Positions 35,084-43,755 of a DNA stretch of 64,000 nucleotides are shown in pieces. The notes below the pieces were generated by a model. The model was not told where the DNA came from and searched no databases. It saw only the letters and a list, made by a program, of their open reading frames with translations. Position 1 is the first letter of the stretch. Each line of letters starts with the position of its first letter. The position numbers and the translations under genes were made by a program. Source of the DNA: Kitasatospora cineracea (GTDB lineage: Bacteria > Actinomycetota > Actinomycetes > Streptomycetales > Streptomycetaceae); assembly GCF_003751605.1 (NCBI RefSeq), contig NZ_RJVJ01000001.1:5394001-5458000 (forward strand), given 5' to 3'.

Positions 35084-35365
35084 TCAGCAGTACTCGCAGA
35101 GGTAGGCCGTGTCGATCGAGACCTGGAGGTGGAACTTGCTGTCACCCGGAACGGAGAAGCGCTCGCCGGAGGAGAAGGTCTGCCAGTCGTCGGAGCCGGG
35201 GAGCTTCACGGTCAGGGCGCCGCTGACCACGTGCATGACCTCCGGGGCGGAGGTGCCGAACTCGTACTCGCCGGGGGCCATCACACCGACGGTCGCCGGG
35301 CCGTCCGCGGAGGTGAAGGCGACCGACTTGACCGTGCCGTCGAAGTATTCGTTGACCTTGAGCAT
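35084..35365 (-). CDS. ppnP: Pyrimidine/purine nucleoside phosphorylase PpnP
   Basis: 93 residues, the family's usual length. MLKVNEYFDGTVKSVAF and GVMAPGEYEFGTSAPEVMHV, then GERFSVPGDSKFHLQV, match the cupin-like PpnP (YaiE) proteins, which split nucleosides with phosphate to base plus ribose-1-phosphate in salvage. Cytoplasmic. It stands alone, about 120 bp from the phosphatase gene upstream on the same strand. Confidence 0.88.
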   Translation of the reverse strand: MLKVNEYFDGTVKSVAFTSADGPATVGVMAPGEYEFGTSAPEVMHVVSGALTVKLPGSDDWQTFSSGERFSVPGDSKFHLQVSIDTAYLCEYC

Positions 35366-35482
35366 GGGTGTTCTCCTGCGGAAGGGGTGCGGAACGGCAG
35401 CCGGTGCGTCGTGCACCCGGCCGCGGCGGGGGCGAGCCTATCGGCGCGGGCGGCCCGGTCGCCGGGAGCGTCCGCCGGTTGG

Positions 35483-36241
35483 TCACCGGCCGGTGGCGGC
35501 ACCCGGGACCGACGGCCCCGGGCCCCGTGGGGCTCGGAACGCGGCGCGCAGCGCGGCGAGTTCGGAGGCCTTGGCCCCGTGGGCGCGCAGGTGCTCGTCC
35601 AGGCCGCCGTGGTGGGAGCGGACGGAGAGCAGGGCCCGGCGCAGGTGGCCGGCCGCGACCGGCCGGGCGGCGTGGCCGGGCACGGCCGGGTCGGCGACGG
35701 TCAGGCCGAGCGCGGCGTTGGAACGGAGGAAGTCGGCGGTGACCTCGGCCTCCGGCGCACCGAGCAGCGACTGCAGCAGCGCGACCACCACCCCGGTGCG
35801 GTCCTTGCCGGACGCGCAGTGCACCAGCACGGCACGCTGCTCGGTCACCAGCAGCTGCCGGACCGCGGCCACCACGGGCCGCCCGGCCAGCTCGGCCATC
35901 AGCGGGTACAGCTCGGCCTGCTCCTGCGGCCAGCGCTGCTCGGGGAACACCGGGACGTGCAGGTACCGGATGCCGCCGCCGGCCAGGGCGTCCGGCCGGG
36001 CGTCGACCTCCGGCGTGCTGCGCAGGTCCAGCACGGTGCGCACGCCCAGGCCGTGCAGCGTCCGCGCGCCGTCGGGCGTCAACCGGTCCAGCGCGCCGGA
36101 GCGGTACAGCACCCCGCGGGGGAGCGCGCCGGTGCCACCCGCGTCCCGGAAGTTGCGCACCCCGGGGACGCCGGCCGGGTCGAGCGGTCCGCCGTCGCCG
36201 GTTCCGGTGTTCACGGAGGTCATGGCATCCATGGCGGTCAT
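35483..36241 (-). CDS. Tyrosine-protein phosphatase of the Y_phosphatase3 / LipA-like type
   Basis: 252 residues. VHCASGKDRTGVV holds the CX5R active-site loop, with KDRTG typical of the atypical phosphatases that act on phosphotyrosine or lipids. It begins with VRNFRDAGG and LYRSGALDRLTP, family hallmarks. ATG 36241 is used because GGAGG stands ten bases upstream; in-frame ATGs at 36232 and 36223 are alternatives. Cytoplasmic; target unknown. Confidence 0.85.
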   Translation of the reverse strand: MTAMDAMTSVNTGTGDGGPLDPAGVPGVRNFRDAGGTGALPRGVLYRSGALDRLTPDGARTLHGLGVRTVLDLRSTPEVDARPDALAGGGIRYLHVPVFPEQRWPQEQAELYPLMAELAGRPVVAAVRQLLVTEQRAVLVHCASGKDRTGVVVALLQSLLGAPEAEVTADFLRSNAALGLTVADPAVPGHAARPVAAGHLRRALLSVRSHHGGLDEHLRAHGAKASELAALRAAFRAPRGPGPSVPGAATGR

Positions 36242-36396
36242 CCTAGGCAGCCTCCGCCGTGGTTCCGGCGGCTGCCTCCGGGGCTGCCCCGGCGGGGGTT
36301 CGCGGCGCCGTCTCCGTGACGGTCTCCGCCGCCTCTGCAACGGACTTCGGCGCTCTCTTCCCGGGCGGTCGGCGGAGGTGGGCGGGCAGCCGGAGA

Positions 36397-36426
36397 CCCG
36401 GCCCGCCGGGATGGCGGCGGGCCGGG
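36397..36426 (-). terminator. Terminator after glyA
   Basis: Perfect 12-bp stem CCCGGCCCGCCG / CGGCGGGCCGGG with a six-base loop, about 40 bp past the glyA stop at 36465. Confidence 0.6.
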
Positions 36427-36464
36427 CCGAGGGGCGTCCGGACGGGGACGCGGAGAGGGGCGGA

Positions 36465-37913
36465 TCAGGTGAGCGCGATGCCCGGGTAGAGCGGGTGGTC
36501 GGCGAGCAGGTCGACCGCGCGCTTGGCGACCGCGTCGCGGACGGCCTCGTCCAGGGTGTACTGCGCCTTCGAGGAGCCGACCGGCGCGGCGGCCGTCAGC
36601 ACGGTGTGGATCAGCTCGGCGACCTCGTCCAGCTCGGCCGCACCCAGCCCGCGGGTGGTCAGCGCGGGCGTGCCGAGCCGGATGCCGGAGGTGTACCAGG
36701 CGCCGTTCGGGTCCTGCGGGACGGCGTTGCGGTTGGTGACGATGCCGGAGTCCAGCAGCGCCGCCTCCGCCTGACGGCCCGTCAGTCCGTAGGAGGAGAC
36801 GTCCGCCAGCACCAGGTGGTTGTCGGTGCCGCCGGTCACCAGCCGGGCGCCGCGCTTCAGCAGGCCCTCGGCGAGCGTCCGGGCGTTGTCCACCACCTGC
36901 TGGGCGTACACCTGGAACTCGGGGCGGCGCGCCTCCGCGAAGGCCACCGCCTTCGCCGCCATCACGTGCGACAGCGGGCCGCCGAGCACCAGCGGGCAGC
37001 CCCGGTCGACGTGTTCCGCCAGCTCGGAGGTGCACAGCACCATGCCGCCGCGCGGGCCGCGCAGCGACTTGTGCGTGGTGGTGGTGACGATCTGCGCGTG
37101 CGCGACCGGGTTGAAGTCCCCCGTCAGCACCTTGCCCGCGACCAGGCCCGCGAAGTGCGCCATGTCGACCATCAGGGTCGCGCCGACCTCGTCCGCGATC
37201 TCCCGCATCCGGCGGAAGTCCACCAGCCGCGGGTACGCCGAGTACCCGGCCACCAGGATCAGCGGCTTGAACTCCAGGGCGATCCGCCGGACTTCGTCGT
37301 AGTCGACCAGTCCGGTCGCCGGGTCGGTCCCGTAGCTGCGCTGCTCGAACATCTTGCCCGAGATGTTCGGCCGGAAGCCGTGGGTGAGGTGGCCGCCCGC
37401 GTCCAGCGACATGCCCAGCATCCGCTGGTTGCCCAGCTCGCGGCGGAGCTCGGCCCAGTCCTGCTCGCTCAGGTCGTTGACGTTGCGGACCTGGGCGCGC
37501 TGCAGCGCCGGGCTCTCCACCCGCTGCGAGAGCACCGCCCAGAACGCCACCAGGTTGGCGTCGATCCCGGAGTGCGGCTGCACGTACGCGTGCTCCGCGC
37601 CGAACAGCTCGCGGGCGTGCTCGGCGGCCAGCTCCTCCACGGTGTCCACGTTGCGGCAGCCCGCGTAGAAGCGGCGGCCCGGGGTGCCCTCCGCGTACTT
37701 GTCGCTCAGCCAGTTGCCCATCGCCAGCAGGACCGCGGGCGAGGCGTAGTTCTCACTGGCGATCAGCTTCAGCGAGGCGCGCTGGTCCTCCAGTTCCCCG
37801 GAGATCGCCGCGGCGATCCGGGGTTCGACGGCGCGCACCACGTCCAGGGCGCTGCGGAAGGCGGTGTCGGCGGCAGGGCTGCCGAAGGTGTGCGCGGGCA
37901 GGGACTCGGCCAC
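36465..37913 (-). CDS. glyA: Serine hydroxymethyltransferase
   Basis: 482 residues from GTG 37913, preceded by GAGGAGA. LIASENYASPAV, YAEGTPGRRFYAGC and the PLP-lysine motif TTTTHKSLRGPRGG are diagnostic. It interconverts serine and glycine while charging tetrahydrofolate with one-carbon units. It is longer than the common 420-aa form; the form with about 60 extra residues is frequent in Streptomyces. A ZTP riboswitch lies directly upstream, tying expression to one-carbon/purine stress. Monocistronic. Confidence 0.93.
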   Translation of the reverse strand: MAESLPAHTFGSPAADTAFRSALDVVRAVEPRIAAAISGELEDQRASLKLIASENYASPAVLLAMGNWLSDKYAEGTPGRRFYAGCRNVDTVEELAAEHARELFGAEHAYVQPHSGIDANLVAFWAVLSQRVESPALQRAQVRNVNDLSEQDWAELRRELGNQRMLGMSLDAGGHLTHGFRPNISGKMFEQRSYGTDPATGLVDYDEVRRIALEFKPLILVAGYSAYPRLVDFRRMREIADEVGATLMVDMAHFAGLVAGKVLTGDFNPVAHAQIVTTTTHKSLRGPRGGMVLCTSELAEHVDRGCPLVLGGPLSHVMAAKAVAFAEARRPEFQVYAQQVVDNARTLAEGLLKRGARLVTGGTDNHLVLADVSSYGLTGRQAEAALLDSGIVTNRNAVPQDPNGAWYTSGIRLGTPALTTRGLGAAELDEVAELIHTVLTAAAPVGSSKAQYTLDEAVRDAVAKRAVDLLADHPLYPGIALT

Positions 37914-37947
37914 GGGCGGTCTCCTCGTACGGAACGGCGACGATTCG

Positions 37948-38046
37948 GACGGCCCAGGCGCACGGCGACAGCAGGCGGTGCCCGAGGGCACCGCACGGAG
38001 CCGCTCCCCGATGGTGATTCCATCCCAGCGCGCCAGTCACGGCTCA
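37948..38046 (-). ncRNA. ZTP (pfl) riboswitch upstream of glyA
   Basis: On the minus strand: AGCCGTGACTGGCG, an internal hairpin GATGGAATCACCATC, GGGGAGCGGCT, and about 50 nt further GCGCCTGGGC. AGCCG pairs with CGGCT. These are the two conserved halves of the pfl motif with the usual variable linker. ZTP/ZMP build-up signals folate one-carbon shortage and turns glyA, folD or pur genes on. The second half ends about 35 nt from GTG 37913. Confidence 0.87.
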
Positions 38047-38079
38047 CCGCGATGCTACCAACCGCCGAGCCGGACCCGT

Positions 38080-38153
38080 GCCGGACCCCGGATCACCCGG
38101 GCCGGACCCCGGGCCGGATCCCGGATCGGACCCCGGGCCGGATCCCGGTTCGG
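38080..38153. repeat. GC-rich iterated CCGGACCCCGG / CCGGATCCCGG block
   Basis: About six near copies of an 11-base unit, two of them in an identical 22-bp pair, between the ZTP riboswitch and the DinB-like gene. No gene lies here. Confidence 0.6.
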
Positions 38154-38259
38154 GGGCGGGCGCGTGGGCCCGGGCGGGTCCCGGAAGCCCGGCCGGCGGC
38201 CCCTGCGGCGGGGGAAATCCCCTGGTGCGGTCCGAGCCGGTCCGGGCATGATCGGGCGC

Positions 38260-38775
38260 ATGACATGGACCGTTCCCGCCACCACCCGCACCGGCGGCTC
38301 GCTCACCGCCCCGGAGACCGAGTTGCTGCCCGGCTACCTCGCCTGGCACCGCGCCACCTTCCTGCACAAGTGCGCCGGCCTGACCGGCGAGCAGCTCGCG
38401 CTGCGCCCGCTGCCCGCGAGCTCGCTCTCGCTGCTCGGGCTGATGCGCCACCTGGCCAAGGTGGAGCGGACGTGGTTCCGGATCCGCTTCGCCGCCCAGG
38501 ACGTACCGCCGCTGCACGCGGTGGAGGGCCACAAGGACGCGGACTTCGACCTGCTGGAGCCGGAGCGGGCCGAGCAGGAGTACCTGGCGCTGCTGGAGGA
38601 GCAGCGGCTCGCCGACCTCGCGGTGGCCGGCGCCTCGCTGGACGCCACGCTGGCCGCGTACGGGGAGGAGCAGTCCCTGCGGACGACGTACCTGCACGTC
38701 ATCACCGAGTACGCCCGCCACAACGGGCACGCCGACCTGCTGCGCGAGCACACCGACGGGGTGACCGGCGGCTGA
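38260..38775 (+). CDS. DinB-like (DUF664) four-helix protein
   Basis: 171 residues; ATG 38260, with ATG 38248 as an alternative. LLGLMRHLAKVERTWF and HVITEYARHNGHADLLRE give the three-His arrangement of the DinB/DUF664 metal-binding fold, which includes mycothiol- and bacillithiol-dependent transferases. An enzyme acting with mycothiol is possible but not shown. No strong ribosome site is visible. Single gene between the glyA leader and the b-subunit-like gene. Confidence 0.82.
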   Translation: MTWTVPATTRTGGSLTAPETELLPGYLAWHRATFLHKCAGLTGEQLALRPLPASSLSLLGLMRHLAKVERTWFRIRFAAQDVPPLHAVEGHKDADFDLLEPERAEQEYLALLEEQRLADLAVAGASLDATLAAYGEEQSLRTTYLHVITEYARHNGHADLLREHTDGVTGG

Positions 38776-38861
38776 CCGGGTGGGGGAGCGCGGGACGAAG
38801 TTCCTTGCGGGGCAAGGGCGCTGGGCAGGGGGGCGGCCGAATGATTCATCGGATGAGCGGA

Positions 38862-38874
38862 TAGCATACTGAGT
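38862..38874 (+). promoter_or_regulatory. Candidate -10 placing a leaderless start
   Basis: TAGCAT (38862-38867) lies eight bases before ATG 38875, so transcription would begin at or one base before the start codon. No -35 of good quality and no ribosome-binding site precede the ATG. Confidence 0.35.
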
Positions 38875-39366
38875 ATGGGACCTCTCGAACCGAACGTACC
38901 CGAGCTGATCCTCGGACTGATCGTCTTCTTCGCCCTCTTCTGGGCGCTCGGCAAGGTGCTGCTGCCCCGCATCGAACGCACCCTCGCCGAACGCCACGAC
39001 AAGACCGACGGCGGCATCGCCCGCGCGGAGGCGGCCCGGGCCGAGGCGGAACGCATCCGCCAGGAGTTCCAGGCCGAGCTCACCGCCGCCCGGCACGAGG
39101 CCGCCGCGATCCGGCAGACCGCCGCCGAGGAGGGCGCGGCGCTGGTCGCGGCCCTGCGGGCGGAGGCGCTGCAGCAGCGCGAGCAGCTGGTGGCCGAGGC
39201 GCAGGTGCAACTGGCTGCCGACAAGGTGCTGGCCGAGGCCGAACTGCGCGAGGACGTCATCAAGTTGGCGTCCGAGCTGGCCTCCCGGGTGGTCGGCGAA
39301 CCGCTCGCCGACCTGCCCTCCACCCGCGCCGTGGCGGAGGAGTTCCGCAACCGCGCCGAGGTCTGA
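38875..39366 (+). CDS. Orphan ATP-synthase b-subunit-like protein
   Basis: 163 residues: a single N-terminal helix (LILGLIVFFALFWALGKVLLP) and a long charged Ala/Glu/Arg coiled coil (RIERTLAERHDK onward), the fold of the F0 b subunit that joins stator to membrane. No other atp gene is near. True Streptomyces AtpF sits inside the atp operon and is slightly longer, so this is a second, separate copy. It may form a hetero-stator or an unrelated membrane-tethered coiled coil. Confidence 0.8.
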   Translation: MGPLEPNVPELILGLIVFFALFWALGKVLLPRIERTLAERHDKTDGGIARAEAARAEAERIRQEFQAELTAARHEAAAIRQTAAEEGAALVAALRAEALQQREQLVAEAQVQLAADKVLAEAELREDVIKLASELASRVVGEPLADLPSTRAVAEEFRNRAEV

Positions 39367-39443
39367 CCTCTCGTCACCGACACCGGCACCGACGGCCCGG
39401 TAGCGGGCCGAGCGGGTCGGCGGGTCAGGCAGGTGGTACGGCG

Positions 39444-39493
39444 GACGGGCCGTCCGGTCCCGAGCTCGAGGCTCGTGGACCGGACGGCCCGTC
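39444..39493. terminator. Bidirectional terminator between the b-like gene and the chitinase gene
   Basis: Perfect 17-bp stem (39444-39460 with 39477-39493), extended inside by CGAG/CTCG across a one-base bulge. It separates the convergent genes. Confidence 0.8.
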
Positions 39494-39514
39494 GGTCGTT
39501 CGGGTCGGGAGCGG

Positions 39515-40831
39515 TCAGGAGCACGGGCCGTCGTCGGCCCACACGCCCCACTGGCCGCTGCTGCCCGGGTTCTCGTTCAGCGTCCACCACTTGGCGTGGT
39601 AGTTGTGGCCGTTGTAGCTGGCCTTGTCGTTGGCCACGTAGGTGGTGGTCGCCGACCAGGCGGGGCTGCAGGTGCCGGTCCCGGTGCTGGGGGAGGGGCT
39701 CGGCGAGGTGCTGGTGCCGGTGCTCGGCGAGGGGGACGGCGAGCTGGTGGGCGGGGTCGCGCCGGCGAACTTCACCGTGTACTTGGTGAAGTCCCAGTCG
39801 TTCTGCGCCACGCTGGAGCAGGCGCCGGACAGGCCCGGGTCGACCGTGCCGGGGCACTGGCGGTCGCGGTTGACGGACCAGTAGGTGTAGCGGGCCAGCT
39901 TGTGCGCGGTGGCGAAGTCCAGCACGGTCTGGAAGTCCGCCTGCCTGAAGTACTCGGCGGCGTCGGTGCGGCCGTTCATCATCGACACGCCCTCGTGGGC
40001 GTACGCGGTGGCCTCGTTCCAGCCGAAGGTGCTCTGCAGGAGCTGGTTGAACTTCACCAGCGCGTCGGTCTGCGCCGCCGCCCCGCTGAAGCCGCCGTCG
40101 AACGGCATGATCGAGTAGTTGTTCGGGGTGAAGCCCTGGGACTTCGCCTCGAGCAGCATCTGGGTGCCGAACCAGCCGGTGCCGGCGTTGGTGCCCGCGG
40201 TGGTGATGGAGACGTAGATCCCCGGGTTGTTCTGCTGCAGGATGCGGGCCGCGCCGATCTCGTTGTGGATGGCGGCGGTGTTCTCGTACTCCGGCTCCTC
40301 GAGGTCGAAGTCGATCGCCTTGAGGTTGTACTTGGTGACGACCTTCTGGTAGGCGGCGGCGGTCGCCTCCGGGGTGCCGCAGGTCTGGCCGAGCTTGGTG
40401 CCGCCGTAGCCGCCCACCGACACCGAGACGTCGCCGCCCTTGTTGCGGATGGTCTGGATGACGGCCGGCATCGTGGTGTCGGTGTCGATCGAGGACGTCC
40501 CGCCCCAGGACGGGCTGCAGGTGCTGCCCTGGGCCAGGATGAACGCGAGCTGGAACGCCTTCTGGCCGGTGGCGTCCATCACGGCGGCGGCGTCCGGCGG
40601 GCTGTTGTCCTCCGGCATCAGGTACGGCGCGGAGGCGTACCAGTTGGAGCCGAGCCCGCCCGTGGTCGCGGCGCTGGCGGAGCCGGACGCGGCGATCGCG
40701 GAGACGCCGCCGGCCAGCAGGCCGAACACGGACAGCGCGACCGCGACGGCGCGGCGCGGACGGCGGTGCCGCACCGGGGCGGTGGCGGCGGGGGCGTCGG
40801 CAGGGGGGTGTGGGGGAAGTGCGCGTTCCAT
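39515..40831 (-). CDS. Secreted GH18 chitinase with C-terminal chitin-binding module
   Basis: 438 residues. A long Tat/Sec-like signal (about 25-55, with RRPRR), the GH18 catalytic domain (about 60-370) with the DxxDxDxE motif in KAIDFDLEEPEYEN, a Ser/Pro/Thr linker and a CBM5/12-like module (WSATTTYVANDKASYNG, WWTLNENPG) at the end. It hydrolyses chitin outside the cell. A palindrome matching the DasR operator lies about 110 bp upstream. The nearby larger GH18 enzyme (43756) and LPMO (45626) make a local chitin-degrading set. Confidence 0.9.
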   Translation of the reverse strand: MERALPPHPPADAPAATAPVRHRRPRRAVAVALSVFGLLAGGVSAIAASGSASAATTGGLGSNWYASAPYLMPEDNSPPDAAAVMDATGQKAFQLAFILAQGSTCSPSWGGTSSIDTDTTMPAVIQTIRNKGGDVSVSVGGYGGTKLGQTCGTPEATAAAYQKVVTKYNLKAIDFDLEEPEYENTAAIHNEIGAARILQQNNPGIYVSITTAGTNAGTGWFGTQMLLEAKSQGFTPNNYSIMPFDGGFSGAAAQTDALVKFNQLLQSTFGWNEATAYAHEGVSMMNGRTDAAEYFRQADFQTVLDFATAHKLARYTYWSVNRDRQCPGTVDPGLSGACSSVAQNDWDFTKYTVKFAGATPPTSSPSPSPSTGTSTSPSPSPSTGTGTCSPAWSATTTYVANDKASYNGHNYHAKWWTLNENPGSSGQWGVWADDGPCS

Positions 40832-40938
40832 CGAGGACCTCTCCAGGAGGCGGCGAGGACGGCAGCCCGGACGCGCGGAAGTGGGGGTGCGCGGCCGGGC
40901 CAACGGTCGGGTACCTAGCCGAGGTTGACGTGACTGCC

Positions 40939-40954
40939 ACTGGTATAGACCTGT
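40939..40954. promoter_or_regulatory. DasR-like operator (dre) of the first chitinase
   Basis: ACTGGTATAGACCTGT agrees with the dre consensus ACTGGTCTAGACCAGT at 14 of 16 bases. It lies 108 bp upstream of the chitinase start. DasR represses chitin and GlcNAc genes and is released by glucosamine-6-phosphate. Confidence 0.75.
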
Positions 40955-41107
40955 GTTGGGCGGCCGTCAACCCTTCCGGCCGGAGCCGGGGCGGAGTGGT
41001 TCATGGGGCGGTCAAATGCCGGTAAATTACAGGTCAAAGCGGGTGTCGCGGATTCGCTGACGCCACGTCAGGAGGGCGGGGAGGGGGGCGGGGGCGTGCG
41101 GGCGGGG

Positions 41108-41818
41108 TCAGCTCCGGGTCGGGAGGTAGGACTCCAGGCCGCGCAGGAACACCTCGATCTTGAAGGCGTAGCGCTCGTCCCCGTCGCCCGTCACCATGGT
41201 GTCCGCCATCGCCTGGAGGTTCGGGAAGCGGTCCGCCGGGAGCGCCTCCAGGTAGCTGTGCAGCTGCCCGAAGTACTCGCCGATGTCCGTGCCGCGGGCG
41301 ATCCGCTCCGCGTACACCGACGCCTCGTACGCGTCCGTGTCGATCAGCTGGCCGAGCCCGTCCAGCGCCCAGGCCGCCACCTGGGGCGGCAGGCCGACCC
41401 GGAGCAGCAGGTCGAGCAGGAACTCGGTGATGGTCAGTTGGCTCTCGCCCAGCGGGATGTTGCCCAGCGAGACCAGCGACACGTCCCGGTGGGAGGTCAG
41501 CACCCGCTGCGCCTCGAAGCAGATCTCGGTGACCTGCTCCTTCCACCGGGCCGGCTCGGGGCGGCGGGGCAGCCGGATCTCGGAGACCACCCGCTCCAGC
41601 ACCAGGTCGAGCAGCTCCTCCTTGTTGGAGACGTGCGCGTACAGCGAGGCCGGGCCGGTGCCCAGCTCCTGCGCGACCCGGCGCATCGTCACCCCGGACA
41701 GGCCCTCGGTGTCCAGCACCCGGACCGCGGTCTCCACGATCAGTGCGCGGCTGAGCGGCTGCCGGGGCTCGGCCTTGCGGGGCTTGTGCCACGGGTTCTC
41801 GGGCATCTGCGCGGGCAT
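41108..41818 (-). CDS. TetR-family repressor, probably of the adjacent MFS gene
   Basis: 236 residues from ATG 41818, which has AGGTGG five bases upstream. The helix-turn-helix is in TMRRVAQELGTGPASLYAHVSNKEEL. The C-terminal ligand domain is of the TetR_C type found with drug pumps. It is divergent from the MFS gene 42129, with 310 bp between, and palindromes in that gap suit a dimeric repressor. The ligand is likely a substrate of the pump. Confidence 0.85.
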   Translation of the reverse strand: MPAQMPENPWHKPRKAEPRQPLSRALIVETAVRVLDTEGLSGVTMRRVAQELGTGPASLYAHVSNKEELLDLVLERVVSEIRLPRRPEPARWKEQVTEICFEAQRVLTSHRDVSLVSLGNIPLGESQLTITEFLLDLLLRVGLPPQVAAWALDGLGQLIDTDAYEASVYAERIARGTDIGEYFGQLHSYLEALPADRFPNLQAMADTMVTGDGDERYAFKIEVFLRGLESYLPTRS

Positions 41819-41869
41819 CGGGCCACCTGCTTTCGCTGAACGTTCCACCGGCGATCATCGTACTCCGGA

Positions 41870-41882
41870 CGAACGCCGTTCG
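41870..41882. promoter_or_regulatory. Palindrome near the TetR start
   Basis: CGAACGCCGTTCG, perfect 5-bp arms, 52 bp upstream of the TetR start. It shares GAAC/GTTC half-sites with the element at 42051 and may mediate autorepression. Confidence 0.4.
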
Positions 41883-42024
41883 AAGCGGGTGCGAAGCGAT
41901 CACCGTCCGGCGGGGGATCGCCGCAGCTGGGGGCGGGTGCGGAGGGGGCGGGGGCCGACGGTGGCCGGGGCGGGGGTGGGGGAGGAGTAGGGGAGGAGTA
42001 AGGGGGAAATCAGGGTTAATCCGT

Positions 42025-42080
42025 TTGACGGGAACGCCGCTCGACTCGTAGAACAGTGTTCGTCCAAGCAAACACCGTTC
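42025..42080 (+). promoter_or_regulatory. Promoter and inverted-repeat operator of the MFS gene
   Basis: TTGACG (42025-42030), 18 bp, then TAGAAC (42049-42054). Overlapping the -10 is an imperfect inverted repeat, GAACAGTGTTCG / CAAACACCGTTC (42051-42062 and 42069-42080, 10 of 12 positions paired), as expected for a TetR site. The rest of 41819-42128 holds no gene. Confidence 0.5.
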
Positions 42081-42128
42081 AATCGCGCGGCCCCCGTCCA
42101 CCGCGCCTGGTAGCAAACAGGAGCTGTC

Positions 42129-43649
42129 ATGACCGACGCGGTCGGCCCCACGACATCGGCACCGCCCTCCGGCGGCGGCGCCGCCGCCGAACCCTACCGG
42201 TGGCGCTGGGTCGCGCTGTTCGTCATCCTCGCCGCCGAGGTGATGGACCTGCTCGACTCCCTGGTCACCAACATCGCCGCCCCCGCGATCCGGGCGGACA
42301 TCGGCGGCGGCGAGTCCACCATCCAGTGGCTCGGCGCGGCGTACACGCTGGCGATGGCCATCGGCCTGATCACCGGCGGCCGGCTCGGCGACATCTTCGG
42401 GCGCCGCCGGATGTTCATGATCGGCGCGGCCGGGTTCACCCTCGGCTCGCTCGCCTGCGGCCTGGCCCAGGAGCCCTGGCAGCTGGTCGCCGCGCGGGTG
42501 CTCCAGGGCCTGCTCGGCGCGGTGATGCTGCCGCAGGGCCTGGGCATCATGAAGGAGATCTTCTCGCCCAAGGAGCAGGGCGCGGCCTTCGGCATGTTCG
42601 GCCCGGTGATGGGCCTGTCGACGGTCGGCGGCCCGATCCTGGCCGGCTGGCTGATCGACGCGGACTTCGGGGGCACCGGCTGGCGGATGATCTTCCTGAT
42701 CAACATCCCGCTCGGCCTGTTCGCCTTCGTCGGCGGCCGGGTCTTCCTGCCCGCCCAGGGCCACGGTCCGACCGTCCGGCTCGACCTGCTCGGCGCGCTG
42801 CTGGCCGCCCTCGGCGCGGCGCTGGTCATCTACCCGCTGGTCCAGGGCCGCGAGCACGACTGGCCGCTGTGGGCGTTCGCGCTGCTGGCGGTCGGCGTGG
42901 CGGTGTTCGGCCTGTTCGGCTGGTACGAGGCCCGCCGCAAGGCCGTCGGGGCGGACCCGCTGGTCGAGCCCAGCCTGTTCGCCAAGCGCGGCTTCAGCGG
43001 CGGCATGGCGCTCGGCCTGGTCTTCTTCACCGCGATGACCGGCTTCTGGCTGACGTTCAGCCTGTACACCCAGCTCGGCCTGCACTACAGCGCCTTCAAG
43101 TCCGGCCTGACGGGCATCCCGTCCTCGATCGGCATGGTGATCGCGTTCGGCGCCGCCCAGGCGCTGCAGAAGTACGGCCGCAAGGTGATGCACGCGGGCC
43201 TGGTGGTGATGCTGGCCGGCGTGCTGGGCCTGATGTACACCCTGCACAGTCAGGGCGCCGGGGTGACGCCCTGGGAGATGGTGCCCTCGCTGGCGGTCAG
43301 CGGTCTGGGCATGGGCCTGGTGATGGCCCCGTTCTTCGGGATGGTGCTGGCCTCGGTCGAGACGCACGAGACCGGTTCCGCCTCCGGCACGCTGACGTCC
43401 GTGCAGCAGCTCGGCGCGGCGCTGGGCAGCGCGATCCTGGGCACGGTCTTCTTCGAGCGGCTGAAGAGCGCGGACTTCGCCAGTGCCGAGCAGGTCACCC
43501 TGTGGGCCGAGGTCGGACTGCTGGTGGTGGTCTTCGCCGCGATCTTCCTGCTGCCGATGCACGGCCGCCCCGAGCACGAGGGCGGCGAGGACGGCGGCTC
43601 CGGGGAGGAGGACGCGCTCCGCAAGGAGGGCGAGCACCAGCCCGCCTGA
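42129..43649 (+). CDS. DHA2-type MFS multidrug transporter (14 helices)
   Basis: 506 residues. It begins PYRWRWVALFVILAAEVMDLLDSLVTNIAAPAI; the segment GGRLGDIFGRRRMF is the loop-2/3 motif of the EmrB/QacA family. About 14 membrane helices plus a charged Glu/Gly tail. An AGGAGC ribosome site precedes ATG 42129. Proton-driven export of a drug-like compound; the pairing with the divergent TetR gene suggests induction by that compound. The stop is followed by a 23-bp terminator. Confidence 0.9.
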   Translation: MTDAVGPTTSAPPSGGGAAAEPYRWRWVALFVILAAEVMDLLDSLVTNIAAPAIRADIGGGESTIQWLGAAYTLAMAIGLITGGRLGDIFGRRRMFMIGAAGFTLGSLACGLAQEPWQLVAARVLQGLLGAVMLPQGLGIMKEIFSPKEQGAAFGMFGPVMGLSTVGGPILAGWLIDADFGGTGWRMIFLINIPLGLFAFVGGRVFLPAQGHGPTVRLDLLGALLAALGAALVIYPLVQGREHDWPLWAFALLAVGVAVFGLFGWYEARRKAVGADPLVEPSLFAKRGFSGGMALGLVFFTAMTGFWLTFSLYTQLGLHYSAFKSGLTGIPSSIGMVIAFGAAQALQKYGRKVMHAGLVVMLAGVLGLMYTLHSQGAGVTPWEMVPSLAVSGLGMGLVMAPFFGMVLASVETHETGSASGTLTSVQQLGAALGSAILGTVFFERLKSADFASAEQVTLWAEVGLLVVVFAAIFLLPMHGRPEHEGGEDGGSGEEDALRKEGEHQPA

Positions 43650-43667
43650 CGCCCCGTCGGGGCGGAA

Positions 43668-43720
43668 GGGCGGAGCCGGTGGCCCCGGAGCAGCGCGCTC
43701 CGGGGCCACCGGCTCCGCCC
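43668..43720. terminator. Very strong bidirectional terminator, 23-bp perfect stem
   Basis: Arms 43668-43690 and 43698-43720 pair without mismatch across a seven-base loop. It lies between the convergent MFS and chitinase genes. Confidence 0.9.
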
Positions 43721-43755
43721 CCGCGCGGGGACGTGCCCCGCGGAAGGACGGAGGA

